This document shows positions 27,853-36,641 of a stretch of DNA of 64,000 bases, one piece after another. The stretch comes from Akkermansia muciniphila (lineage in GTDB: Bacteria > Verrucomicrobiota > Verrucomicrobiia > Verrucomicrobiales > Akkermansiaceae). The translations under genes were made by a program, and so were the position numbers. Each line of letters begins with the position of its first letter. The stretch's first letter is position 1. The stretch is from NCBI GenBank assembly GCA_004557455.1, contig SFDX01000001.1, forward strand, positions 59,581 to 123,580. Direction: 5' to 3'. The notes under the pieces were generated by a model. That model saw nothing but the letters and a program-made list of their open reading frames with translations, had not been told where the DNA came from and made no database searches.

Positions 27853-28869
27853 ATGAGTCCATGTATAAAACAGGAGAGAGTAGAATGGATGGATGTTCTG
27901 AAGGGGTTGGCAATCGTGCTTGTTGTGCTGGGGCACATCAGTTACAGATGCCCGCATTTAAAAGAGTTTATTTACTCTTTCCATATGCCGCTGTTTTTTA
28001 CCATGGCCGGCTGTGCGGCCCACCTTTCCATGCAGCGCAGCAGTATAGGGCAGTTCATCCGGAGGCGGGCCATCAGACTCATGCTTCCTTATGTTGTCTG
28101 GCTTCTGTGCTCGCCTCTGATATTCGGCTACGCAGACAACTGGAGGAACTACAATCTGACAGACGCCATACACTGCATCATCACCGGAAATGTGGCCTGC
28201 TGGTTTCTCATCTGTCTCTTCACCTTGCAAGTGTACTACGCTCTATACATATGGCTGAGCAGAAAATTCACCGGAGTATGGACCGGTACACTGATTGCCT
28301 TCTCTCTCTATGTTGTATCATTTCTTCTTCACCGCCGGTGGGGCTGGATACATGGTAACGCGGGATATTGGGACCTGCAGTTCTTGACCTCGGCATACAA
28401 AAATTTGCCGTCCTTTGCCTTGGGAGTTGTCATCATGCAACAACGCCGCATACTCGACACCATCCTTAACGGGCGTATTCTGATACCTATCTGCATTCTC
28501 ATCGTCATCTTCATCAACTGCCTTGTTCGGGACTTCCAAACCTTCAGCTTCTATAGGGTCATTACAGGTGCCGCTGCAACCTGTATTCTGATACGTCTTA
28601 TCCATGAATATCGGCTGCCCGATGGAGTAGTGCGGCACGCGAGTCTCATTGGACGAAGCACTCTCATCATCTACCTCCTCTCAGGGCAGTGCCAACCTAC
28701 GAACCTACCGATCATCGGCGGCGGGAACTCGGTCATGACAGCTCTGGCACTTGGAGCTCTGTCTATTCTCATTTGTTACGTCTGCATTATCTTTGAGAAA
28801 ATTCTGATGTTATCACCTCTGACCGCGCTCTTCTTCCTGGGTAAGATACCCCGCAGAATACAGTCGTAG
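27853..28869 (+). CDS. Membrane acyltransferase, family 3 type
   Basis: A 338-residue membrane protein with about ten hydrophobic segments. The N-terminus has the acyltransferase-3 hallmarks: VEWMDVLKGLAIVLVVLGH with the catalytic-type histidine, then YSFHMPLFFTMAGC. Such proteins transfer acetyl or other acyl groups to sugars of LPS, capsule or peptidoglycan across the inner membrane. The substrate is not readable. Base composition is more AT-rich than the neighbours. Expression is probably controlled through the palindrome in its promoter. Confidence 0.75.
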   Translation: MSPCIKQERVEWMDVLKGLAIVLVVLGHISYRCPHLKEFIYSFHMPLFFTMAGCAAHLSMQRSSIGQFIRRRAIRLMLPYVVWLLCSPLIFGYADNWRNYNLTDAIHCIITGNVACWFLICLFTLQVYYALYIWLSRKFTGVWTGTLIAFSLYVVSFLLHRRWGWIHGNAGYWDLQFLTSAYKNLPSFALGVVIMQQRRILDTILNGRILIPICILIVIFINCLVRDFQTFSFYRVITGAAATCILIRLIHEYRLPDGVVRHASLIGRSTLIIYLLSGQCQPTNLPIIGGGNSVMTALALGALSILICYVCIIFEKILMLSPLTALFFLGKIPRRIQS

Positions 28870-28881
28870 CCGAGATAAGGC

Positions 28882-28910
28882 TTGGCAAAGGGGGCGTAGG
28901 CAGGTAGAAT
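28882..28910 (+). promoter_or_regulatory. Leaderless promoter of the SNF2 gene
   Basis: TTGGCA (28882-28887), 17-base spacer, TAGAAT (28905-28910), six bases to a GTG start codon at 28917. Confidence 0.65.
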
Positions 28911-28916
28911 GGGGGT

Positions 28917-31580
28917 GTGGAGATCTGCTTGAGAGTCGAGGTGGACGGTGGGGCCGGTATTGAACCGAGGGGGTGTGCACCCCGCTTGGAGCGAGCCTTT
29001 GCGACCTCTGTCGGGGCGGGAATGCTGGATTTATTGAGATTCGGGGTGCCGATGGGGGCGGCACCGGTACTGCAGTGGCTGCGCGACAAGGCGAGGGAAA
29101 GGCTGATGCTGTATCTCCGCGCAGCCGGGCGAGGGGCGGCAGCGGCGGAGGTGATTACCCCGACGCCCGAAGAGGCAGCGGCTTGGGTGGAAGGAATACC
29201 GCCCTTAACAGGACAAGCAATGAGCGCCGGTCTGCTGTCCCGATGGTTCGGCAGTCTGGCACCGGCGCTGGAGCGCGCAGCTGAGAAAGAATGCTGCACC
29301 CCCGTGGATTGGCTCTGCAAGCTGGGCGAGGGGTGGCAACAACTCGGACGCCTGTGCTTTCACCTGGCAGAAAACGCCGGCGAGGATGCGCAGAACTGCC
29401 CCTTCGCCTTCCTGGCAACCTTTGTCCACAAAGTCGGTCCGGACGACAAACCCCGACACGCCCCCCTGGGCTTAGCTGCGCGGCTCCTGGCCAATGATCA
29501 CGCCGCCTTGAGCGACCTGCTGCGCCCCCTGCGTCAGTTGGCGCAAGAAGACCGCTTTTGGGCTCAGATTATCAACAGCGGAGATGTCTACAAACCCTGT
29601 GCCTGGGGACCACGGCAGGCTTATACCCTGTTGGAAGGCATGCCCCGACTGGAAGCGGTCGGAATCGAGGTACGCATGGTCAACCTGTGGAAAACGCGTC
29701 CACCCAAGGCTGAACTTGTCGTTACCATGGACACCGATAACGGGGGCGGAAAACCCGACGGCGCGCCCTCCGTCAACATCAACTCCTTGGTGCGATTCGT
29801 ACCCCAAATCGCCATGGGAGACCGTTACCTGACCGATGAAGAAGTGGAACAGCTGCTGGCCGGAGACGACGGATTAGTCCGCTTCCGCGGCGAATGGGTG
29901 AGACTGGACCGCGAACGACTGGGACGCCTGATGGACAGCTGGCGCCGCGCCGCACGCATGGCCGCCGGGGGGATTCCCCTCCTGGCCGGACTCCGCTATC
30001 TGCTGGGCAGACAACGCGAAACCCTCCCCCCATTACCTCCCCCGGAAGACGGTTTGCGCCTGAAACTCGGGGAGCGCCTGACGCTCGCCCTCAGCAACCT
30101 ACACTTCGGCAATACTCCCCCACTGTTACCCGACGACCTGCACCGCACCCTGCGCCACTACCAAGAGGAAGGCGTACGTTTCCTGTTAAACGTCACAGAA
30201 AGCGGCTTCGGAGCCTGCTTGGCAGATGACATGGGCTTGGGCAAAACCCTACAGGTAATCAGCTGGCTGGTGCATCTGCACGGCAGCGGCGCACTGGACC
30301 ACGGAGCCGCCCTGGTGGTGGCCCCGGCCTCCCTGATTACCAACTGGCAGGATGAGCTGGCCCGCTTCGCACCGCAGCTCCGCACCCTGATCCTGCACCC
30401 CTATGCGCTGAGCCGCACGGAGCTCGACACCCTACACCGGAACCCGGAGAGACTCCTGTCCCGGGCAAACGTCGCCCTAACGACCTACGGCATGGTGACC
30501 CGACTCGAACGGCTCCCACGCTGCACCCTGCCCGCCCTGATTCTGGACGAAGCCCAAGCCATCAAAAACGCCGGCTCACAGCGCACACAAGCGGTGCTCC
30601 GCCTACAAGCCTCGGCCCGGCGGCGAGCGGCGCTGACCGGCACGCCGGTAGAGAACTCGCTGCAGGAACTGCACAGCCTCTTTAACTTCCTAACCCCCGG
30701 CCTACTGGGCAGCGAAAAGGATTTTGCGACCATGGTACGCGAGATGGGGAACGACTACACCCCCCTGCGGCGACTGGTACGGCCCTTCATGCTACGCCGC
30801 CTGAAAAGCGACCCCGCCCTCCTGCCGGAGCTCCCCCCCAAGACCGAGCAGCCCGCCTATTGCCTGCTCACCCCCGAGCAAACCCGACTCTACGCCCGAG
30901 AGGTCGAAAACCTACGTGCCGTCCTTGCCGAACCGGATCCGCAGACACGCATGTCCCTCGTGCTCCCCATTCTCGGCAAATTCAAACAGATTTGCAACCA
31001 CCCCGCCCAATACCTGGGAGAAAGCTACTACGACCCGGAGAAAAGCGGTAAAATGCAACGCTTGGGCCACTTGGCGAGAAACATTGCCGCCACGGGAGAC
31101 TGCTGTCTGGTATTCACCCAATACCGCAGCATTATCGAGCCCCTGCACGACTACTTGGAAGGAGTCTTCGGCTCCCCCGGACTCTGTCTGCACGGCGGCA
31201 CCGGATTGGAGGAACGCCGCGCTATGGTAGAGGCCTTTCGAGACCCTCGAGGGCCCCGCTTCTTCATTCTCTCCCTGCGCGCCGGCGGCACCGGACTCAC
31301 CCTCACCCGAGCCCGTCACGTCATCCACTTTGACCGCTGGTGGAACCCCGCCGTCGAAAACCAAGCCAGCGACCGAGCCTACCGCATCGGGCAGAAAAAC
31401 CCCGTCGTTGTTCACCCCCTCATTTGCCGAGGCACGATCGAGGAAAACATCCACCGCATGATTGAGCGGAAAAAGGCCCTCGCGGATGCCCTGTTGTCCG
31501 GAGGGCTGGAAAAACTGCTTCTGAACCTCTCTGCAGAAGAGCTTCTCAGCATCGTAGGAGCTCCGCAGGATACGGTTTGA
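28917..31580 (+). CDS. SNF2-family DNA-dependent ATPase
   Basis: An 887-residue Swi2/Snf2-type ATPase. The N-terminal ~400 residues are of the bacterial SNF2-associated type without a recognised enzymatic domain. Then come the helicase motifs: I LADDMGLGKTLQ, II LILDEAQAIKN, III ALTGTPVENSLQELHSLFNF, and in lobe 2 LSLRAGGTGLTLTRA and RWWNPAVENQASDRAYRIGQ. It probably moves on double-stranded DNA to remodel protein-DNA complexes, for example at stalled RNA polymerase. The GTG start is fixed by the promoter six bases upstream. A second, decayed gene of the same family lies at 60.4-61.7 kb. Confidence 0.85.
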   Translation: MEICLRVEVDGGAGIEPRGCAPRLERAFATSVGAGMLDLLRFGVPMGAAPVLQWLRDKARERLMLYLRAAGRGAAAAEVITPTPEEAAAWVEGIPPLTGQAMSAGLLSRWFGSLAPALERAAEKECCTPVDWLCKLGEGWQQLGRLCFHLAENAGEDAQNCPFAFLATFVHKVGPDDKPRHAPLGLAARLLANDHAALSDLLRPLRQLAQEDRFWAQIINSGDVYKPCAWGPRQAYTLLEGMPRLEAVGIEVRMVNLWKTRPPKAELVVTMDTDNGGGKPDGAPSVNINSLVRFVPQIAMGDRYLTDEEVEQLLAGDDGLVRFRGEWVRLDRERLGRLMDSWRRAARMAAGGIPLLAGLRYLLGRQRETLPPLPPPEDGLRLKLGERLTLALSNLHFGNTPPLLPDDLHRTLRHYQEEGVRFLLNVTESGFGACLADDMGLGKTLQVISWLVHLHGSGALDHGAALVVAPASLITNWQDELARFAPQLRTLILHPYALSRTELDTLHRNPERLLSRANVALTTYGMVTRLERLPRCTLPALILDEAQAIKNAGSQRTQAVLRLQASARRRAALTGTPVENSLQELHSLFNFLTPGLLGSEKDFATMVREMGNDYTPLRRLVRPFMLRRLKSDPALLPELPPKTEQPAYCLLTPEQTRLYAREVENLRAVLAEPDPQTRMSLVLPILGKFKQICNHPAQYLGESYYDPEKSGKMQRLGHLARNIAATGDCCLVFTQYRSIIEPLHDYLEGVFGSPGLCLHGGTGLEERRAMVEAFRDPRGPRFFILSLRAGGTGLTLTRARHVIHFDRWWNPAVENQASDRAYRIGQKNPVVVHPLICRGTIEENIHRMIERKKALADALLSGGLEKLLLNLSAEELLSIVGAPQDTV

Positions 31581-31590
31581 TGCTCATTTT

Positions 31591-31606
31591 ATGACCGGAC
31601 GGTCAT
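31591..31606. repeat. Palindrome after the SNF2 gene
   Basis: ATGACCG-GA-CGGTCAT, seven-base perfect arms, followed by TTTT on the plus strand. It could be a weak terminator, or an operator of the kind used by TetR-type repressors, upstream of the promoter at 31685. Confidence 0.4.
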
Positions 31607-31684
31607 TTTCCGACCACCTCATTGCGCCCAAAATGGGCTATTTTACCTCCAAAATGGTCAAAAAGCCCGTATTTCGGGGCATTT

Positions 31685-31712
31685 TTGAGTTGGCATGGAA
31701 TTTGCATATAAG
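31685..31712 (+). promoter_or_regulatory. Promoter of the 100-residue protein gene
   Basis: TTGAGT (31685-31690), 16-base spacer, TATAAG (31707-31712). The start codon is 34 bases further on. Confidence 0.5.
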
Positions 31713-31746
31713 AAGGGCAGCGAGAAAGAACTCGCAACCCACTATT

Positions 31747-32049
31747 ATGGCTAGGACCTACAAATACGATTTCGAGAAACTGCAGCGAGCCCTCAGCAAG
31801 ATGAGCGAGGAAGCCCGCGCAGACCTGCTGATGGACATCATCGACCTGCAGCTCCCGGCTCTGCAGGAATGCAGCGACGCCTACCCGGATGATGAGCCGC
31901 TCCTCAACTCACTCTCCATGGTGATTGAGGAATCGTGCATCACCATCCACCTCAACGTCTGCTTCCCCAAGTCGGGGTTGCTGAACCTAGAGGCCGATCT
32001 GGAACTAACCCCCGCCGGACAGAGCAGATGGTGCAACCTGTCCGCCTAA
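31747..32049 (+). CDS. Small acidic protein of unknown function
   Basis: A 100-residue soluble protein, rich in Asp, Glu and Leu. Predicted mostly helical in the first half (FEKLQRALSKMSEEARADLL) with a beta-like second half (ITIHLNVCFPKSGLLNLEADL). I recognise no family. The start at 31747 (MARTYKYDF) is preferred to the longer frame from 31591, which would run through the palindrome and promoter. It is convergent with the methyltransferase gene, 13 bases apart. Confidence 0.55.
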   Translation: MARTYKYDFEKLQRALSKMSEEARADLLMDIIDLQLPALQECSDAYPDDEPLLNSLSMVIEESCITIHLNVCFPKSGLLNLEADLELTPAGQSRWCNLSA

Positions 32050-32062
32050 CAAGCCCCGGTCG

Positions 32063-32680
32063 CTACTTGCGAGCGACCAGGCAGACACGTCCGGAGCCCT
32101 GCTGCAGGTGGCACTGCGCTGCCTGCAGCCCGGCCCCCGTGGCGAAAGCGACCAGCTCCTCCGGCGTATAGACACGCATACCCCTGATACGACGGGCGGC
32201 CTCCGGGCAGCGGACGGGGTCGCAGCAATCCAGGCATATCATCAGGACGGCCCCGGGCTTCATGACCCGCGCGATCTCCTTCAGGTCCTCCCCCGGGCAA
32301 GGCCAAAAATAAAGGGACTCACTGCTGGTGACGACATCGAAGGTATTGTCGGCAAACGGCAAAGCCGAGACGCTACCCTCAACGGCATCTAACATCCCGG
32401 CACGAACTGCCCTGCGGTTCACCCGCAAGGTTTCCGCGACGGATTTGGGAGAATAATCCACGCCGGTGAGGTGCAACTGCGGCGCAAGCTCATGCACCAT
32501 GCGCATCAGCCCACCACCGCCGCACCCAACGTCCAACAAACGCCCGGTGTGCGGCAGGTCGATGTGCTCCAGCCCAAACTGCCAGAGGGGGACGTGCTCG
32601 CGGTTCATGTTCAAGAACACCAAGAAACTCCCGAAGAACACCCCGGGCTTGGCATAATTCTGTTTCCACTTCCAGTACAT
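32063..32680 (-). CDS. Class I SAM-dependent methyltransferase
   Basis: A 205-residue Rossmann-fold methyltransferase with motif I LLDVGCGGGGLMRMV near residue 49, the acidic ribose-binding residue in TGVDYSPKS, and SALPFADNTFDVVTSSESL as the motif around the active site. It belongs to the broad UbiE/type 11 group; the N-terminal YWKWKQNYAKPGVFFG patch resembles small-molecule methyltransferases of this group. Substrate unknown. It lies downstream of tpiA but a terminator separates them. Confidence 0.75.
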   Translation of the reverse strand: MYWKWKQNYAKPGVFFGSFLVFLNMNREHVPLWQFGLEHIDLPHTGRLLDVGCGGGGLMRMVHELAPQLHLTGVDYSPKSVAETLRVNRRAVRAGMLDAVEGSVSALPFADNTFDVVTSSESLYFWPCPGEDLKEIARVMKPGAVLMICLDCCDPVRCPEAARRIRGMRVYTPEELVAFATGAGLQAAQCHLQQGSGRVCLVARK

Positions 32681-32700
32681 ACCCCGCTTTTATGAAAATA

Positions 32701-32726
32701 CCCCCGGGGTCTCGGAACTCCGGGGG
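32701..32726 (-). terminator. Terminator of tpiA
   Basis: A ten-base stem with one G-T pair (32701-32710 with 32717-32726) and a six-base loop. Read on the minus strand it is followed by TATTTTC. Confidence 0.6.
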
Positions 32727-32750
32727 CAGAAAGATTCAATATGTTCAGGC

Positions 32751-33515
32751 TTAGACGGAAGCACGGATGATAGCCGCAAAGGAATCAGCCTTCAGCGCGG
32801 CACCGCCCACCAGAGCACCATCGATGTCCGGCTGGCTCATCAGCTCCTTGGCGTTGCCGGGCTTCACGGAACCACCGTACTGGATGCGAACCTTGGCAGC
32901 AGCCTCAGCACCGAACGTGTCGGCCACCACGCTGCGGATGAAAGCATGGGCGGACTGGGCATCCGCGGCGGAGGCCGTCTTGCCCGTACCGATGGCCCAC
33001 ACCGGCTCATAAGCAATCACGAGACCGGCGACCTGCTCCGGAGTCAGACCCTCCAGGCCGTCAACCACCTGGGTCTTCAGCACGCTCTCAAGCTGACCGC
33101 CCTCACGCTGCTCGAGCGTCTCGCCGATGCAGTAGATGGGCACCAAGCCGGCTGCCAAGGCCTTCTTGATCTTCTTGTTGATGTAGGCGTTCGTCTCGCC
33201 GTGGTACTGACGGCGCTCGCTGTGACCGAGCACCACATAGCCACAGCCCAACTCCTGCAGCATGGCCGTGGAAATCTCACCGGTGAAAGCACCGTTGTCG
33301 CGGTCGCTCACATCCTGAGCACCCACGCCCAGGCACTTGCAGCCGTTCAGCGTTTCCATCACGGCCGGAATCGTTACAAACGGGGGAACGATTACCTTCT
33401 CCACGCATTTGCAATCGCAAAGTTTCTCCTCCTTGAACGCGGCCAAGAAAGCCTTAGCCTCCTTCGGGCCCATGTTCATTTTCCAGTTCGCTGCAATAAT
33501 CGGTGTACGAGACAT
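32751..33515 (-). CDS. tpiA: Triosephosphate isomerase
   Basis: A 254-residue TIM-barrel enzyme interconverting dihydroxyacetone phosphate and glyceraldehyde 3-phosphate. N-terminal IAANWKMN with the catalytic Lys, VVLGHSERR with the catalytic His, AYEPVWAIGTGKTAS with the catalytic Glu and flexible loop, and YGGSVKPGNAKEL for phosphate binding are all present. Length and all motifs are normal. Confidence 0.95.
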   Translation of the reverse strand: MSRTPIIAANWKMNMGPKEAKAFLAAFKEEKLCDCKCVEKVIVPPFVTIPAVMETLNGCKCLGVGAQDVSDRDNGAFTGEISTAMLQELGCGYVVLGHSERRQYHGETNAYINKKIKKALAAGLVPIYCIGETLEQREGGQLESVLKTQVVDGLEGLTPEQVAGLVIAYEPVWAIGTGKTASAADAQSAHAFIRSVVADTFGAEAAAKVRIQYGGSVKPGNAKELMSQPDIDGALVGGAALKADSFAAIIRASV

Positions 33516-33542
33516 AGCTTTATCGTCTGTTGTGACACCCCA

Positions 33543-33571
33543 AGGTTACCCTTTCCCGAGCGATTAGTCAA
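33543..33571 (-). promoter_or_regulatory. Promoter of tpiA
   Basis: On the minus strand TTGACT (33566-33571), 17-base spacer, TAACCT (33543-33548). The leader before the ATG is about 20 bases. Confidence 0.55.
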
Positions 33572-33619
33572 GCATTTTTTGCCGCATGGGGAAAGTTCTC
33601 ACCGAAAGAAGCTTCAGCA

Positions 33620-35104
33620 TTACAAGTTGTCCACTCGCACATAAATATTTCCGCCGAAAATCACGAAGGAATCGGGATTCGGCCAAGAGGGAGCCTGTCT
33701 TATTTTCTTGGGAAAAAGTCCCCGCTCCGGCAAATTGAGATGCTCCAACTTCCATGGTTCAGCATACCACATCAGAGTTCCGGCCTTCACCGGATCAATT
33801 CCTCGCTCAATGGGGAGGAACCACCCTATCTTTTTGGATGGCCTCTTATTAAGGTTGCAGCAATAAACTCGATAATCCGTAAGTCCAGCATTGTTCGCTA
33901 ACTCCGCAGCTTGTAACTCAATCGTCCGCAGTGAGGTCATCCATCGTTCAAAATCCAACTTCTCAAAGAAAGCAAAACGAGAGACTGCAACACTTCCCCG
34001 AAGTAAGACGACACACGATAAAATGACTATCAAAACCATTCGCAAGGGAGAAACCCTTGTTTCGGCAAGGAAAGTCCCCCAAAGAAAAGCACAGGAAAGG
34101 GGCTCAGCCAGATTTGTTCTGGCTCCCTGAACGGTACCCATCAATAAGGTCATGGTAAAGGGAGCGACCCAAATGAAATAGAGCAGCCCGACCCGCAGCA
34201 ACAGCTCTATTCTTCTTCGTCCTGTACGGAACTCCTTAACCACAAGAAAGATAAGGGGGAACATTGCCGAAGCATACACCCACTGCCCGGCATATTGACA
34301 CCCCAGAGCGTGTAAATGCATAATTTTAAGGTAGTGAAGCACAAACAAAACCCAAACCTCAACTCCTTTGCCGGGAAGCGTATGCCACTGGGTCATCCCC
34401 TTTTGATAATCCAAGACATACTGTTTAACCTCATCACTCACCCAAATCATCGATACTGCACGAACCACATACCAAATGCAGCAAGCCCCGGCAAGGCAGA
34501 TGACAGCCTGCATAACCCGTCGCACCGCAAATTGGCCCCTGAAATACAAACCCGCCAAGAGAACCAGAAAGTAAATGGCACAAACCTGATAACATGCCAC
34601 TGCGTACACCAGAATCCCCACGACAGCGGCATATCCTCGCCATCCGGTATCCCCCGATTTCAATAATCGGGCAGAAGCCGTCGCACACAACAATCCCAGA
34701 GCAACAGGGGCGGACTGAAAAGAATACACCAAAACATAGCTGAATTGAATCGTCCCCAACGCAAAAATACCGTAGAAAAATTGCACTCCGCCTTTTAATT
34801 CGAATAGGCGTGTCTGAAGCACAAGAGCCACGCATAGAAAAACACCGGCTGTCACTCCATCAGCCCAAGGAGCCATTCCCTTTCCCATCAGAAAACGATA
34901 TAACGCCATTCCCCATCTACCGGCCGCAACATACGTAGAGGTGGCACCACCATCGATATCCAAGACCTCATCTTGATGCAAACCGAAACGGAACACCATC
35001 ATCCCGTAGATGAAAATGTAAATAGCAAAGAAAAAAAATCCCAGCATGAAATCCCCCTTACGAGCGGACAAGCTGCGCGAAAACGATATATCTCCCTGTT
35101 CCAT
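33620..35104 (-). CDS. GtrII-like polytopic glucosyltransferase
   Basis: A 494-residue membrane protein with about ten hydrophobic segments. The first loop contains RFGLHQDEVLDIDGG then AAGRWGMALYRFLMG, the acidic-plus-GRWG pattern I associate with the GtrII family of GT-C glucosyltransferases that decorate O-antigen or other surface polymers in the periplasm. The reading frame extends to a TTG at 35140, but that codon overlaps the -35 box; the ATG at 35104 is therefore used. Base composition is more AT-rich than the core genes around it. The GT14 gene lies just upstream on the same strand. Confidence 0.6.
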   Translation of the reverse strand: MEQGDISFSRSLSARKGDFMLGFFFFAIYIFIYGMMVFRFGLHQDEVLDIDGGATSTYVAAGRWGMALYRFLMGKGMAPWADGVTAGVFLCVALVLQTRLFELKGGVQFFYGIFALGTIQFSYVLVYSFQSAPVALGLLCATASARLLKSGDTGWRGYAAVVGILVYAVACYQVCAIYFLVLLAGLYFRGQFAVRRVMQAVICLAGACCIWYVVRAVSMIWVSDEVKQYVLDYQKGMTQWHTLPGKGVEVWVLFVLHYLKIMHLHALGCQYAGQWVYASAMFPLIFLVVKEFRTGRRRIELLLRVGLLYFIWVAPFTMTLLMGTVQGARTNLAEPLSCAFLWGTFLAETRVSPLRMVLIVILSCVVLLRGSVAVSRFAFFEKLDFERWMTSLRTIELQAAELANNAGLTDYRVYCCNLNKRPSKKIGWFLPIERGIDPVKAGTLMWYAEPWKLEHLNLPERGLFPKKIRQAPSWPNPDSFVIFGGNIYVRVDNL

Positions 35105-35116
35105 ATTTCTGCCGCA

Positions 35117-35145
35117 AGAATACCACAGTCTCTGTGGCAAGTCAA
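35117..35145 (-). promoter_or_regulatory. Promoter of the GtrII-like gene
   Basis: On the minus strand TTGACT (35140-35145), 17-base spacer, TATTCT (35117-35122), 12 bases to the ATG at 35104. Confidence 0.6.
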
Positions 35146-35165
35146 GGCACTACAAATAAATTCTA

Positions 35166-36038
35166 TCAACACCCCAGCGAGGCGAAGTAGGCATCGCACT
35201 GCTTGGGAGAGAGGGTGAATTTGCGTGCAAAGAGCTTGCCGCTGTTGCGGGCGGCAGGCCAGTCCTCGGGGAGGAGGTCGCGGGGCGACTGGTCATTGGT
35301 GCGCTGCCACAGAAGGAAACGCATGTTGTCCCCTGTGCAATGCGGGAGAAAACCGACGCGCGCCAAGCATGTCTGGATGTAGAGCTCGTCGCTGCAAAAA
35401 GTGTGGTGAAAGAAATAGCGAAAAAAGGGATGCGAGTTACTGAAGTTCACGATACGCTCCACACACTCCCCCGTCAGGGACCACCACTGAGCGCCACCGT
35501 AGAAAGGCCGGAAAAAGTAATACCCCGGACGGCGCAAGCCCAAACGTATCCACTTATTCGTGTACCACCAAAAATAACGGTGCGAGGCATCATACTTACT
35601 CACCATGCAGCGGGGGTACCATGTACCCACACGAGAGAGGCCGCCATCCCGCCCCCAGCGCGGCAACGGCAGCGGAAGACATTCAATGATCTGACGTCTC
35701 TCTCGCGCGCACGAATCCAAAAACGCATCCAAGCGAGAGAGCGGCATGCAGGGCAAACACTGCCCGCTGAGCAAATGAACATAACGAAACCTACGGCCGG
35801 AATCCACCGCCGCAGCCATCAGCTTCAGCGTAGCCTCCACCATCCCCCAGCCGCCCCACTGAACCGTCGCCGGGTGTTGCAGCACCTGCACGGACTCACC
35901 CTGCTCAATTTCCGGCGTAATGCGGCTCTGCGAATCCACGTGTACGAAGACCCGATGCCCCCCGCTGCTTACATAGCGAGACAAGGCATTGACCTGCCAC
36001 GGCAGGTGGTGGCAGAGGATGAGATAAGCGTCCGACAT
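35166..36038 (-). CDS. GT14 core-2/I-branching-like glycosyltransferase
   Basis: A 290-residue soluble or peripheral enzyme of the GT14 type (core-2/I-branching beta-1,6-N-acetylglucosaminyltransferase or xylosyltransferase relatives). The start AYLILCHHLPWQVNALSR, the HRVFVHVDSQS segment, RYVHLLSGQCLPC and the later GAQWWSLTGECVERIV are family-like. Bacterial members are generally associated with surface polysaccharide assembly. The acceptor is unknown. It precedes the GtrII-like gene, which has its own promoter, so the two are neighbours rather than a strict operon. Confidence 0.75.
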   Translation of the reverse strand: MSDAYLILCHHLPWQVNALSRYVSSGGHRVFVHVDSQSRITPEIEQGESVQVLQHPATVQWGGWGMVEATLKLMAAAVDSGRRFRYVHLLSGQCLPCMPLSRLDAFLDSCARERRQIIECLPLPLPRWGRDGGLSRVGTWYPRCMVSKYDASHRYFWWYTNKWIRLGLRRPGYYFFRPFYGGAQWWSLTGECVERIVNFSNSHPFFRYFFHHTFCSDELYIQTCLARVGFLPHCTGDNMRFLLWQRTNDQSPRDLLPEDWPAARNSGKLFARKFTLSPKQCDAYFASLGC

Positions 36039-36047
36039 GCTCTGCTC

Positions 36048-36076
36048 AGCCTACCACAAATGCACCGCAGAATCAA
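36048..36076 (-). promoter_or_regulatory. Promoter of the GT14 gene
   Basis: On the minus strand TTGATT (36071-36076), 17-base spacer, TAGGCT (36048-36053), nine bases to the ATG. Confidence 0.5.
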
Positions 36077-36157
36077 CCCAAAAGGGCCCGAAAGCGCGAT
36101 TTTACCGCATTTCGAGTAAATCAGGGGGACAAAATTCATCAAAACTCATAGTTTTGC

Positions 36158-36185
36158 TTGACGAATGCCCGAAATCGTGTATAAT
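36158..36185 (+). promoter_or_regulatory. Promoter of rpmB
   Basis: TTGACG (36158-36163), 16-base spacer, perfect TATAAT (36180-36185). The leader before the ATG at 36220 is about 28 bases. Confidence 0.7.
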
Positions 36186-36219
36186 GCCGCACCGCTTAAT
36201 CTTAACCGCACACAATCTT

Positions 36220-36498
36220 ATGTCCAGAATCTGCAATATCACACTTGCCCAGCCGCACAAAGGCCGTCGTATTCATCGTTCCGGTCTTGCCAAGAAGAAG
36301 GGCGGTATCGGTCGTCACGTCACTAAGACCGTCAACCGCACTGTTTACCCCAACCTTCAGGAGAAGCGTATTTGGGTTCCGGAGCTCAACGGCGGACGCG
36401 GCGGTTACATCCGCATGAAGCTTTCCTGCAAGGCTCTGCGCACCATCTCCAAGAACGGTGCCTACAACACCTTGAAGAAGGCGGGCATTCTTTATTGA
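36220..36498 (+). CDS. rpmB: Ribosomal protein bL28
   Basis: A 92-residue bL28 of the large ribosomal subunit. The N-terminal SRICNITLAQPHKGRRIH and the basic AKKKGGIGRHVTKTVNRT stretch with VYPNLQEKRIWVPE are typical. No CxxC zinc pair is present. The ORF frame is open upstream, but the ATG at 36220 begins the conserved sequence and lies downstream of the promoter. A small gene of integrase-arm type follows after 143 bases of hairpin-rich spacer. Confidence 0.92.
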   Translation: MSRICNITLAQPHKGRRIHRSGLAKKKGGIGRHVTKTVNRTVYPNLQEKRIWVPELNGGRGGYIRMKLSCKALRTISKNGAYNTLKKAGILY

Positions 36499-36513
36499 TT
36501 TCCCACTTTTTTT

Positions 36514-36531
36514 GAACGGGGTGGCCCGTTC
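36514..36531. repeat. Hairpin in the rpmB downstream spacer
   Basis: GAACGGG (36514-36520) and CCCGTTC (36525-36531) around a GTGG loop, preceded by a run of T. A second hairpin, CCGGGTC with GACCCGG, lies at 36596-36611. Neither has a T tail, so they look more like leader or processing structures than terminators. Confidence 0.4.
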
Positions 36532-36641
36532 CGGTGTCTCAACGGAGAAAACCGAACGAATGCCACCGGAACGGTATCGGCACGAACGCGGGAATCCGGG
36601 TCCCGACCCGGCAAAGTTCCAAGAAAGATTCAAAACACAAA

